Origin: Pseudomonadota bacterium
GTDB lineage: Bacteria > Pseudomonadota > Gammaproteobacteria > Burkholderiales > Burkholderiaceae_C
Length of the DNA: 5,133 bases
Direction: 5' to 3'
Assembly: GCA_023394015.1 (NCBI GenBank)
Contig: JAEXBL010000341.1
Coordinates: 1 to 5,133, forward strand
The translations under genes were made by a program, and so were the position numbers. The notes under the pieces are model-generated. The model had not been told where the DNA came from. It saw nothing but the letters and a program-made list of their open reading frames with translations, and made no database searches. Below, in pieces: positions 1-4,623 of this stretch; the stretch's first letter is position 1, and each line of letters opens with the position of its first letter.

Positions 1-210
1 GGCCCCGGCGGCGACCGCCGTGGCGGCCCGCGCCGCGGCGCCCGCGGCGGCGGCACGCACGCCGCACCTGCCGATGGCAGCGACAAACCCGCCGAAGGCC
101 AAGGGGCCGACGCTCAACCCGCCGTTAAGCGCGTTCGCCAAGTCGCCGCGCCCGCATCTGACGCCAGCGCCGCAGCCGCTGGTGCAGCGGACGGCGCCAA
201 AGGAGAGTAA
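1..210 (+). CDS. rpsC: 30S ribosomal protein S3, C-terminal end (5' truncated by window)
   Basis: The first 210 bases read open in frame 1 to a TAA at 208-210, giving the last 69 residues of a protein that begins before the window. S3 binds 16S rRNA in the head of the small subunit near the mRNA entry channel. No KH domain or S3 core is visible. What remains is a low-complexity tail: a Gly/Arg-rich stretch (residues 1-19 of the fragment), a hydrophilic Ala/Asp/Pro/Lys part, a short basic VKRVRQVAAP segment and an Ala-rich end finishing in GAKGE. The call rests on position directly before rplP, the usual S10-operon order, and on this tail resembling the extended S3 C-termini of Comamonadaceae. 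E. coli S3 (233 aa) lacks such an extension. The stop lies 3 bases before the rplP ATG, and the rplP Shine-Dalgarno sequence overlaps the last S3 codons, so translational coupling is likely. Confidence 0.85.
   Translation, partial: GPGGDRRGGPRRGARGGGTHAAPADGSDKPAEGQGADAQPAVKRVRQVAAPASDASAAAAGAADGAKGE
199..205 (+). promoter_or_regulatory. Shine-Dalgarno site of rplP inside the end of rpsC
   Basis: AAAGGAG at 199-205 lies 8 bases before the rplP ATG at 214 and is part of the last sense codons of rpsC. This arrangement supports coupled translation of S3 and L16. Confidence 0.75.
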
Positions 211-213
211 ACC

Positions 214-630
214 ATGCTGCAACCTGCACGCAGAAAGTACCGCAAGGAGCACAAGGGCCGCAACACCGGCATTGCCACCCGTGGCAACACCGTGGCCTTT
301 GGCGAATTCGGCCTCAAGTCCACCGACCGTGGCCGCCTGACCGCGCGCCAGATCGAAGCCGCGCGCCGCGCCATCACGCGCCACGTCAAGCGCGGTGGCC
401 GCATCTGGATCCGGGTGTTCCCCGACAAGCCCATCTCGACCAAGCCGGCCGAGGTGCGCATGGGCAACGGCAAGGGCAACCCGGAGTACTGGGTGGCCGA
501 GATCCAGCCCGGCAAGGTGCTGTACGAGATCGTGGGCGTGCCCGAGCCGCTGGCGCGCGAGGCGTTTGCCCTGGCCGCTGCCAAGCTGCCGCTGCGCACC
601 ACCTTCGTCGCCCGCATGACCGGCCAGTAA
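214..630 (+). CDS. rplP: 50S ribosomal protein L16
   Basis: A 138-residue protein that matches bacterial L16 end to end (136 aa in E. coli). L16 binds 23S rRNA near the A-site tRNA elbow and is needed for late assembly of the large subunit. Family hallmarks visible are the N-terminal [17 protein letters not shown], the [15 protein letters not shown] block at about 39-53, [17 protein letters not shown] at about 62-78, and the [15 protein letters not shown] loop. Arg82 in that loop aligns with E. coli Arg81, the residue hydroxylated by the YcfD oxygenase, so that site is kept. The ATG at 214 is chosen from the well-placed AAAGGAG and the conserved N-terminus. It sits 3 bases after rpsC and 16 before rpmC within the S10-type operon. 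Nothing looks broken. Confidence 0.98.
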   Translation: MLQPARRKYRKEHKGRNTGIATRGNTVAFGEFGLKSTDRGRLTARQIEAARRAITRHVKRGGRIWIRVFPDKPISTKPAEVRMGNGKGNPEYWVAEIQPGKVLYEIVGVPEPLAREAFALAAAKLPLRTTFVARMTGQ

Positions 631-646
631 TCAGGAGGAACGCCAG

Positions 647-859
647 ATGAAAACCGCTGAACTGCGCAAGAAGGACGTGGCCGGCCTGCAGGCCGAGGTG
701 AAGGAGCTGCAAAAGGCCCACTTCAACCTGCGCATGCAAAAGGCCACGCAACAGCTGTCCAATACCGGGCAGCTCAAGGTCACGCGCCGCGCCATTGCCC
801 GCGCCAAGACGCTGATCGCCGAGAAGCAGGCTGCCGAACAGCAGCCCGCCGCCAAGTAA
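647..859 (+). CDS. rpmC: 50S ribosomal protein L29
   Basis: A 70-residue basic, mostly helical protein. L29 (63 aa in E. coli) sits beside the peptide exit tunnel of the large subunit near L23. The family signature [19 protein letters not shown] occupies about residues 39-57, preceded by the helix starting [10 protein letters not shown] and [11 protein letters not shown]. The protein ends in a short Ala/Gln/Pro-rich extension (AAEQQPAAK), which accounts for the extra length. A strong AGGAGGAA (633-640) lies 6 bases before the ATG. The gene stands between rplP and rpsQ as in the classical S10 operon, with short gaps on both sides. Confidence 0.97.
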   Translation: MKTAELRKKDVAGLQAEVKELQKAHFNLRMQKATQQLSNTGQLKVTRRAIARAKTLIAEKQAAEQQPAAK

Positions 860-863
860 GGAG
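858..863 (+). promoter_or_regulatory. Shine-Dalgarno site that decides the rpsQ start
   Basis: AAGGAG at 858-863 overlaps the rpmC stop codon and lies 5 bases before the ATG at 869. An in-frame GTG at 863 would start on the last base of this same motif, so it cannot be served by it. The ATG at 869 is therefore the start. Confidence 0.75.
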
Positions 864-868
864 TGAAC

Positions 869-1138
869 ATGACGGAAGAAAAGAAATCCATCAAGCGCAC
901 CCTGGTCGGCAAGGTTGTCAGCGACAAGCGCGCCAAGACCGTGACGGTGCTGATCGAGCGTCGCGTCAAGCACCCGATCTACGACAAGATCGTGATCCGT
1001 TCGAGCAAGTACCACGCGCACGACGAGAACGACGAGTACAAGCTGGGCGACACGGTGGAGATCACCGCCAGCCGCCCGCTGTCCAAGACCAAGAGCTGGG
1101 TCGCCACCCGCCTGGTGCAAAAGGCCGCCCGCGTCTGA
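869..1138 (+). CDS. rpsQ: 30S ribosomal protein S17
   Basis: An 89-residue small basic protein with the OB-fold sequence of S17 (84 aa in E. coli), a primary 16S rRNA binder in the body of the 30S subunit. It begins [20 protein letters not shown]. The conserved [21 protein letters not shown] block covers about residues 15-35, followed by [14 protein letters not shown] (about 47-60) and the C-terminal signature region [15 protein letters not shown] (about 62-76). The start is placed at ATG 869 rather than the in-frame GTG at 863 because the AAGGAG motif is only correctly spaced for the ATG. It is the last gene of the operon here: a strong terminator follows 54 bases after the stop and no rplN follows. 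Confidence 0.97.
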   Translation: MTEEKKSIKRTLVGKVVSDKRAKTVTVLIERRVKHPIYDKIVIRSSKYHAHDENDEYKLGDTVEITASRPLSKTKSWVATRLVQKAARV

Positions 1139-1192
1139 TCAAGACCCCGCTGGCCAGGCGCCCAAACCGGCGCCGCCAGCACACGGCCCCCG

Positions 1193-1226
1193 AACAGCCC
1201 ACAATGCGTGGGCTGTTTTTGTTTTT
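1193..1226 (+). terminator. Intrinsic terminator of the ribosomal operon
   Basis: A perfect 10-bp stem (AACAGCCCAC at 1193-1202 pairing with GTGGGCTGTT at 1208-1217) closes a 5-base loop AATGC and runs into TTTTTGTTTTT (1216-1226). It lies 54 bases after the rpsQ stop and 68 before the peroxiredoxin start, so it separates the two transcription units. Confidence 0.93.
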
Positions 1227-1294
1227 GGGCGGCCGCTTTTCCTTTGGTCTGGCTGCCTGGCTTTTTTTCTTCACCCACCCAAGGAGCGCATTGC

Positions 1295-1798
1295 ATGATC
1301 AAAGTCGGAGACACCCTGCCCGCCGTCACCCTGTCCGAGTACTCGGAAGTCGAGGGCGAGGGCTGCAGCCTGGGCCCGAACCCGGTGGACGTGGCCCAGG
1401 CCACGGCCGGCAAGACGATCGCCATCTTCGGCCTGCCGGGCGCCTTCACGCCCACCTGCTCGGCCCAGCACGTGCCCAGCTACCTCGACAACCACGACGC
1501 GCTGAAGGCGGCCGGCGTGGACGAGATCTGGTGCGTCTCGGTGAACGACCCGTTCGTGATGGGCGCCGGGGCGCGCGACCAGAAGAGCGGCGGCAAGGTG
1601 CGCATGATCGCCGACGGCGACGCCGCCTTTGCCAAGGCCACCGGGCTGACGCTGGACCTGACCGGCAAGGGCCTGGGCCTGCGCAGCAACCGCTATTCCA
1701 TGTTGGTCAAGGACGGCAAGGTGGCCACGCTCAATATCGAAGGCCCGGGCAAGTTCGAGGTCAGCGATGGGGCGACGATGCTGGCGCAGGTCAAGTAG
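1295..1798 (+). CDS. Peroxiredoxin, Prx5/AhpE-like redoxin (likely 1-Cys)
   Basis: A 167-residue cytoplasmic peroxiredoxin of the PRDX5 subfamily, which reduces hydrogen peroxide and organic hydroperoxides with a cysteine thiol. The peroxidatic motif GAFTPTC places the active Cys at residue 55 with Pro48 and Thr52 in the expected pocket positions. The RYSMLV segment supplies the catalytic Arg133. Other cysteines are Cys24 and Cys80 (IWCVSVND, a buried position also seen in human PRDX5). No cysteine occurs near the C-terminus where human PRDX5 has its resolving Cys151, so recycling by glutathione/glutaredoxin or another thiol is inferred. The ATG at 1295 is chosen because AAGGAG (1281-1286) lies 8 bases upstream and the protein then starts MIKVGDTLP, typical of the family. 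The frame stays open back to a GTG at 1208, but that would begin inside the ribosomal terminator. It is a single-gene unit followed directly by a GC-rich repeat. Confidence 0.95.
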   Translation: MIKVGDTLPAVTLSEYSEVEGEGCSLGPNPVDVAQATAGKTIAIFGLPGAFTPTCSAQHVPSYLDNHDALKAAGVDEIWCVSVNDPFVMGAGARDQKSGGKVRMIADGDAAFAKATGLTLDLTGKGLGLRSNRYSMLVKDGKVATLNIEGPGKFEVSDGATMLAQVK

Positions 1799-1900
1799 CC
1801 CCCTGAGTCGGCCTGCGGCCGCCTTCCCCCTCAGGGGGACAACGCTGGTGGCCGGGGGGACCCCGGCCACGGCGTTCTTGGATGGCCTGCTCCGCGGCCT
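1799..1900. repeat. Comamonadaceae-type GC-rich dispersed repeat, copy A
   Basis: It starts on the base after the peroxiredoxin stop. Hairpin 1 is a perfect 9-bp stem, CCCCCTGAG (1799-1807) with CTCAGGGGG (1830-1838), holding an inner 5-bp stem CGGCC/GGCCG (1809-1813 and 1817-1821). Hairpin 2 is a perfect 10-bp stem, GTGGCCGGGG (1848-1857) with CCCCGGCCAC (1861-1870), extended after a small mismatch by AACGC/GCGTT (1841-1845 and 1872-1876). Blocks shared with copy B at 3824 are CCCCCTGAG, CGCCTTCCCCC (1820-1830), GGCCGGGG (1850-1857) and GCTCCGCGGC (1889-1898), in the same order. There is no T-run, so a terminator role is uncertain. It may act as a transcript 3'-end or REP-like element in this convergent gap. 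Confidence 0.8.
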
Positions 1901-1997
1901 TCTGATCACGAAGGGCCTGCTGCGCGGCCCCCGGCCATTTGGTTGGCATCATTGCGCGCAAAGCGCCAGCCTTTGCCACTGCGGCGCGGCGTGCGCC

Positions 1998-2492
1998 TCA
2001 GTTCAGATCCACCTTGAGGTAGTGGGCGCCGGGCAGGGGGTTGTGGTAGTAGGGCGGGATTTCCTCGAAGCCCAGGTCCTCGTACAGTGCGCGGGCCGAT
2101 TCCATGTCGTCCAGGGTGTCGAGCAGCACGCTGTCGTAGCCCAGTCGCAGGGCGGCGTCCAGGATGGCTTCGGCCAGTTGCCGGCCCAGGCCAAAGCCGC
2201 GGAAGGCCTTGCGCACGAACAGGCGCTTCATCTCGGCCGCGTTGGCGTAGTCCACGTCGTCGATGGCCCGCAGGCCGCAGCAGCCGGCCAGCTCGCCATC
2301 CACCCAGGCCAGCAGCAGCGTGCCGCGCGGCTCGGCGTAGTCGCCGGGCAGGGCCGCCAGCTCGGCGTCGAAGCCCTGAAAGTCCAGGTCCACGCCCAGT
2401 TGCTCGGCGTATTCGCCAAACAGCGCGCGCACCGCGTCCAGCTGCTCGGGGCTGCTGGCGACGGCAATGTCGATCGGAGGTCGCGTGTCCAC
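1998..2492 (-). CDS. GNAT family N-acetyltransferase
   Basis: A 164-residue single-domain GNAT protein. Such enzymes move an acetyl group from acetyl-CoA to an amine, and the substrate here cannot be told. With the GTG start at 2492, beta1 and helix 1 are at about residues 7-32 (IDIAVASSPEQLDAVRALF). The central strands TLLLAWVDGELAGCCGLR are at 58-75. MKRLFVRKAFRGFGLGRQL (88-106) holds the acetyl-CoA pyrophosphate-binding motif A (RGFGLG, 98-103). The C-terminal strand and ARALYEDLGFEEIPPYY block (133-149) is typical of the family. The start is uncertain: no good Shine-Dalgarno is seen, the frame is open far upstream antisense to the cytochrome b gene, and GTG 2492 is the last candidate that keeps beta1 intact. 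It lies 47 bases after the cytochrome b stop on the same strand, with a terminator-like hairpin between, so co-transcription is doubtful. Its 3' end converges on the peroxiredoxin. Confidence 0.9.
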   Translation of the reverse strand: MDTRPPIDIAVASSPEQLDAVRALFGEYAEQLGVDLDFQGFDAELAALPGDYAEPRGTLLLAWVDGELAGCCGLRAIDDVDYANAAEMKRLFVRKAFRGFGLGRQLAEAILDAALRLGYDSVLLDTLDDMESARALYEDLGFEEIPPYYHNPLPGAHYLKVDLN

Positions 2493-2502
2493 GGTGGGGG
2501 GC

Positions 2503-2526
2503 AAAAACGCCGGGCTGTGCCGGCGT
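2503..2526 (-). terminator. Intrinsic terminator after the cytochrome b gene (minus strand)
   Basis: On the minus strand a 7-bp stem ACGCCGG/CCGGCGT (plus-strand arms 2507-2513 and 2520-2526) with a 6-base loop runs directly into TTTTTG (2507-2502). It lies 14 bases after the cytochrome b stop and about 10 bases before the proposed GNAT start. The stem is short but very GC-rich, so partial termination is plausible. Confidence 0.6.
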
Positions 2527-2539
2527 CGTCGGCCGCAGT

Positions 2540-3214
2540 CTACCCCAGCATGCCCTGCTGGCCCAACTGCACCACCCACCACACCACGCCGGCGGCCACG
2601 CCCAGCAGCAGCAGCGCCAGCAGGCGCGTGCCGGCGCTGTCGCGTGCGGGCGGCACCGGCTCGGCCAGCCGCTTGTCGCCCAGCAGCATCGGCGTGATCA
2701 GGTTGTTGCGCCGCAGCAGGTAGACCACGATGCTCAGCACATGCAGCGCCACCAGGCCGATGACCAGGTACTGGCCCCAACCGGCGTGCCAGCCACTCAT
2801 GCTGCTGACCGTCTCGCCCGACACCAGCGGCGTCAGCGGCCCGGCAAAGGCGATCTCGTCGTCCGTCATCAGGCCGCTGCCCACCTGCAGGGCCAGCACC
2901 GTCAGCATGGCCAGCACCGACAGCGCGCCCAGGGGGTTGTGCCCCGCCGTGTCGGCGGCCGTGGCGCGCCCGCCCAAGAAGCGCGACAGCCGCCCCGGCG
3001 TGGGGAAGAAGCTGGCAAAGCGCGACCAGTGCCCGCCCACCACGCCCCACAGCAGCCGGAACAGCAGCAGCGCAAACACCGCGTAGCCCAGTCGAAAGTG
3101 CCAGTTCATGGCATTGCCGCCCACCTTGGCCGTCACCACCAAGGCGATCACGCACGCGGCCAGCGACCAGTGGAACAAGCGGGTGGGCAGATCCCAGATG
3201 CGGATGGGTTTCAT
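2540..3214 (-). CDS. Cytochrome b561-type membrane protein (cytochrome b/b6 domain)
   Basis: A 224-residue inner-membrane b-type cytochrome of the group that includes hydrogenase and cytochrome-b561-like subunits. These pass electrons between the quinone pool and periplasmic partners through haem held by histidines in membrane helices. It opens with the family's IRIWDLPTRLFHW motif (residues 4-16, His15). Hydrophobic helices are at roughly 17-30, 41-60, 95-115, 147-167 and 197-215. Candidate haem ligands are His15, His39, His143 and His158, and other histidines are 62 and 92. The ATG at 3214 is chosen because the motif begins right after it. The frame stays open upstream, but that part reads as low-quality Ser/Arg/Ala sequence. 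No clear Shine-Dalgarno is seen. It is divergent from the cytochrome c' gene across 146 bases, which suggests a functional pair with the periplasmic protein as electron partner. The exact reaction is unknown. Confidence 0.9.
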   Translation of the reverse strand: MKPIRIWDLPTRLFHWSLAACVIALVVTAKVGGNAMNWHFRLGYAVFALLLFRLLWGVVGGHWSRFASFFPTPGRLSRFLGGRATAADTAGHNPLGALSVLAMLTVLALQVGSGLMTDDEIAFAGPLTPLVSGETVSSMSGWHAGWGQYLVIGLVALHVLSIVVYLLRRNNLITPMLLGDKRLAEPVPPARDSAGTRLLALLLLGVAAGVVWWVVQLGQQGMLG

Positions 3215-3360
3215 GGAGGGTATGGGTTGGGTGTCAGGCAAAGACGCTATGCTGCGCCCCGTAGCCGCCGAGTTTAGTGATCTTTTCGACGCGCCTCGCT
3301 GGCTGCGTGACGGGCCGGCCGATGCCGCCCGCGACTGAATCAACCCAAGGAGTTACCCCG
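3215..3360. promoter_or_regulatory. Divergent intergenic region between cytochrome b and cytochrome c'
   Basis: These 146 bases must hold promoters for both genes if each is transcribed on its own. Weak candidates only: for the c' gene, TTGGGT (3227-3232) and TATGCT (3248-3253) with a short 15-base spacer. For the b gene, a minus-strand TAAACT (3276-3271) lies 57 bases before its ATG. AAGGAG at 3347-3352 is the Shine-Dalgarno of cytochrome c'. I found no complete FNR-type dyad (TTGAT-N4-ATCAA); only one ATCAA half-site occurs near 3338. Confidence 0.4.
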
Positions 3361-3819
3361 ATGAAACAATTGATCCGCGCCGCCGCCGTGCTGGCTGCCG
3401 CCGCTGCCGTTTCCCTGCCTGCTGCCGCCCAGTTTGCCAAGGCCGACGACGCCGTCAAGTACCGCCAGAGCGCGTTCGCCGTGCTGGGCCACCACTTCAG
3501 CCGCCTGGGCGCCATGGCCAACGGCAAGATGCCGTTCGACGCTGCCGTCGCCGCCGCCGATGGCGAGGTGATCGCCGCCGTCGCCAAGCTGCCCGCGACC
3601 GGCTTCGTGCCCGGCTCCGAGAAGGGCCGCAACACCAAGGCCAAGCCCGCCCTGTGGAAGGAAATGCCCAAGGTGAAGGACCTGAACGAGAAGATGCTGG
3701 CCGAAGTCGACAAGCTGTCCACCGCCGCCAAGAGCGGCAACCTCGACCAGCTCAAGGCTGCCTTCGGCCCCGCCGCGCAAAGCTGCAAGGCTTGCCACGA
3801 CGACTTCCGCGCTAAATAA
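3361..3819 (+). CDS. Cytochrome c' (class II, periplasmic)
   Basis: A 152-residue exported class II c-type cytochrome. Residues 1-23 form a Sec signal peptide (MKQLIRAA, an Ala-rich core, LPAAA) with cleavage expected before Gln24, giving a 129-residue four-helix bundle. The haem site CKACH is at 142-146 near the C-terminus, as in all cytochromes c', with His146 as the only protein axial ligand. Cytochromes c' bind NO and CO at the haem and are linked to nitric-oxide tolerance and electron transfer. The mature N-terminus QFAKADDAVKYRQSAF closely resembles the Alcaligenes/Achromobacter xylosoxidans protein as I recall it. In that numbering the distal residue 16 is Phe here (Phe39 of the precursor) instead of Leu, and the proximal Arg124 is kept as Arg150. 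AAGGAG lies 8 bases before the ATG. Divergent from a cytochrome b561-like gene, a likely membrane partner (inference). Confidence 0.96.
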   Translation: MKQLIRAAAVLAAAAAVSLPAAAQFAKADDAVKYRQSAFAVLGHHFSRLGAMANGKMPFDAAVAAADGEVIAAVAKLPATGFVPGSEKGRNTKAKPALWKEMPKVKDLNEKMLAEVDKLSTAAKSGNLDQLKAAFGPAAQSCKACHDDFRAK

Positions 3820-3823
3820 GCGG

Positions 3824-3907
3824 CCCCCCTGAGGCGCTGGCGCGCCTTCCCCCCAAAGGGGGGACGCCGCCAGCGGCCGGGGCAAGCCCGCTCCGCGGCG
3901 GCCGCGG
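3824..3907. repeat. Comamonadaceae-type GC-rich dispersed repeat, copy B
   Basis: It starts 4 bases after the cytochrome c' stop and shares with copy A, in the same order and orientation, CCCCCTGAG (3825-3833), CGCCTTCCCCC (3843-3853), GGCCGGGG (3875-3882) and GCTCCGCGGC (3890-3899). It forms CCCCCC-AAA-GGGGGG (3849-3854 with 3858-3863), a longer arm CGCCGC/GCGGCG (3865-3870 with 3895-3900), and CCGCGG-CGG-CCGCGG (3893-3907). As in copy A it follows a plus-strand gene in a convergent gap. Confidence 0.78.
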
Positions 3908-3935
3908 GTGAACAGCCGGCGGCCTGAAATAGCCG

Positions 3936-3966
3936 TGAAAAAGCCGCACATCGTGCGGCTTTTTCA
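3936..3966. terminator. Bidirectional intrinsic terminator between cytochrome c' and the redoxin lipoprotein
   Basis: A perfect 14-bp stem pairs TGAAAAAGCCGCAC (3936-3949) with GTGCGGCTTTTTCA (3953-3966) around a 3-base loop ATC. The GC core is flanked by A5 on the left and T5 on the right, so it presents a T-run to transcripts from either side. It lies 116 bases after the cytochrome c' stop and 17 bases beyond the redoxin stop on the opposite strand, serving both convergent genes. Confidence 0.93.
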
Positions 3967-3983
3967 TGCCTGGATGGCTGGGC

Positions 3984-4490
3984 TCAGGCCGCCAGCAGCT
4001 TCTCGATCAGCTTGTGCAACTCGTCGAAGTTGGGCGCGCCCACGTACTTCTTCACGATCTGGCCCTGCTTGTCCACGATGTAGGTGGTGGGCGTCAGCTT
4101 CACGTCGCCCCAGGCCTTGGCCACGGCGCCGGTGTTGTCGATGGCCACCTTGAACGGCAGCTTGCGCGTCTCGGCAAAGTTCACCACGTAGCTCGGCGGG
4201 TCGTACTGCATGGCCACGGCAATGGTGTCGTAGCCCTTGGCCTTGTACTTGTCGTAGGTGGCCATGAGCTGCGGCATCTCGGCCACGCAGGTGGTGCAGC
4301 TGGTGGCCCAGAAGTTGACCAGCGTCACCTTGCCCTTCATCTGGGCGGTGGTCTGGCGGCTGCCGTCCAGCAGCACGAAGGTCGACTCCGGTGCCGCCTG
4401 TTGACCGCAGCCGGCGAGCGTCAAGGCCAGGGCCAGCGCCGCCAGACTGGCCAGGGAGGTGCGGCGGGTGGGGTAGATGCGGGAAGTCAC
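3984..4490 (-). CDS. TlpA-like thioredoxin-fold lipoprotein (redoxin)
   Basis: A 168-residue thiol-disulfide protein on the periplasmic side of the membrane. Residues 1-27 form a lipoprotein signal (basic N-region with RR, Ala/Leu core, lipobox LAGC) with lipidation expected on Cys28. The thioredoxin fold follows: VTLVNFWATSCTTC (55-68) with active-site Cys65-Thr-Thr-Cys68, and the cis-proline loop LTPTTYIV with Pro134. The central insert (about 87-118) fits the TlpA/ResA/AhpC-TSA group, which reduces or delivers electrons to periplasmic cysteines, for example in cytochrome c or oxidase assembly. CTTC replaces the usual CxPC, so its redox potential may differ. The start is a GTG at 4490, the only nearby codon that keeps the full signal peptide. 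No Shine-Dalgarno precedes it, and a TAGAAT -10-like box ends 6 bases upstream. It converges on cytochrome c'; a role in maturing that protein is possible but not shown. Confidence 0.93.
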   Translation of the reverse strand: MTSRIYPTRRTSLASLAALALALTLAGCGQQAAPESTFVLLDGSRQTTAQMKGKVTLVNFWATSCTTCVAEMPQLMATYDKYKAKGYDTIAVAMQYDPPSYVVNFAETRKLPFKVAIDNTGAVAKAWGDVKLTPTTYIVDKQGQIVKKYVGAPNFDELHKLIEKLLAA

Positions 4491-4623
4491 GGCAAAATTC
4501 TATGCAGGGGTGCCAGCGCGTGCTGCGGCAAGGCCATCCGGGGATGGAGGTGGCGGGCGCACCGAAGGTTCCTGGCAGCGGCTTTCAGACTGTCGGCTGG
4601 CGCAGCGCTGGCTTTGCTTCCCA
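4491..4623. other. Intergenic gap between hydrolase and redoxin lipoprotein
   Basis: This 133-base gap separates two minus-strand genes. Apart from the TAGAAT box beside the lipoprotein start I see no gene, no T-tailed hairpin and no clear operator. The AGCGCT region near 4605 is only a short palindrome with GCCAGC direct repeats. Confidence 0.6.
4497..4502 (-). promoter_or_regulatory. Candidate -10 box of the redoxin lipoprotein gene
   Basis: On the minus strand TAGAAT (5 of 6 matches to TATAAT) ends 6 bases before the GTG start. A start site 6-7 bases downstream would place the RNA 5' end at the start codon, giving a leaderless mRNA. No convincing -35 box is seen at 16-18 bases, so this is tentative. 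Confidence 0.4.

Noticed and set aside
863..868. GTG start six bases upstream of the rpsQ ATG, giving a 91-residue S17
   Set aside because: The GTG overlaps the last base of the AAGGAG ribosome site and would have no site of its own; ATG 869 is correctly spaced and gives the normal N-terminus.
386..1120. Long minus-strand open frame opposite rplP, rpmC and rpsQ
   Set aside because: A shadow of GC-rich third positions in three certain ribosomal genes; its composition is Leu/Gly/Arg-biased with no recognisable domain.
1208..1294. N-terminal extension of the peroxiredoxin from GTG 1208
   Set aside because: It would start inside the ribosomal-operon terminator stem and add a non-family sequence. 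The ATG at 1295 has AAGGAG 8 bases upstream.
1958..1976. GCAAAG/CTTTGC hairpin after the GNAT gene as its terminator
   Set aside because: It has only 6 bp, a 7-base loop and no T-run on the minus strand, so it is too weak to call.
2493..3155. Long open minus-strand frame upstream of GNAT suggesting a 385-residue fused protein
   Set aside because: The upstream part is Arg/Ala/Gly-rich low-complexity sequence read in another frame of the cytochrome b gene on the same strand. GNAT homology begins only at about 2474.
2087..3277. 396-codon plus-strand open frame opposite GNAT and cytochrome b
   Set aside because: The sequence is Arg/Pro/Gln/His-rich low complexity, antisense to two well-recognised genes, with no domain.
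3338..3345. Possible FNR/Crp-type site (ATCAA) before cytochrome c'
   Set aside because: Only one half-site is present; the TTGAT half at the required 4-base spacing is absent, and it lies too close to the Shine-Dalgarno.
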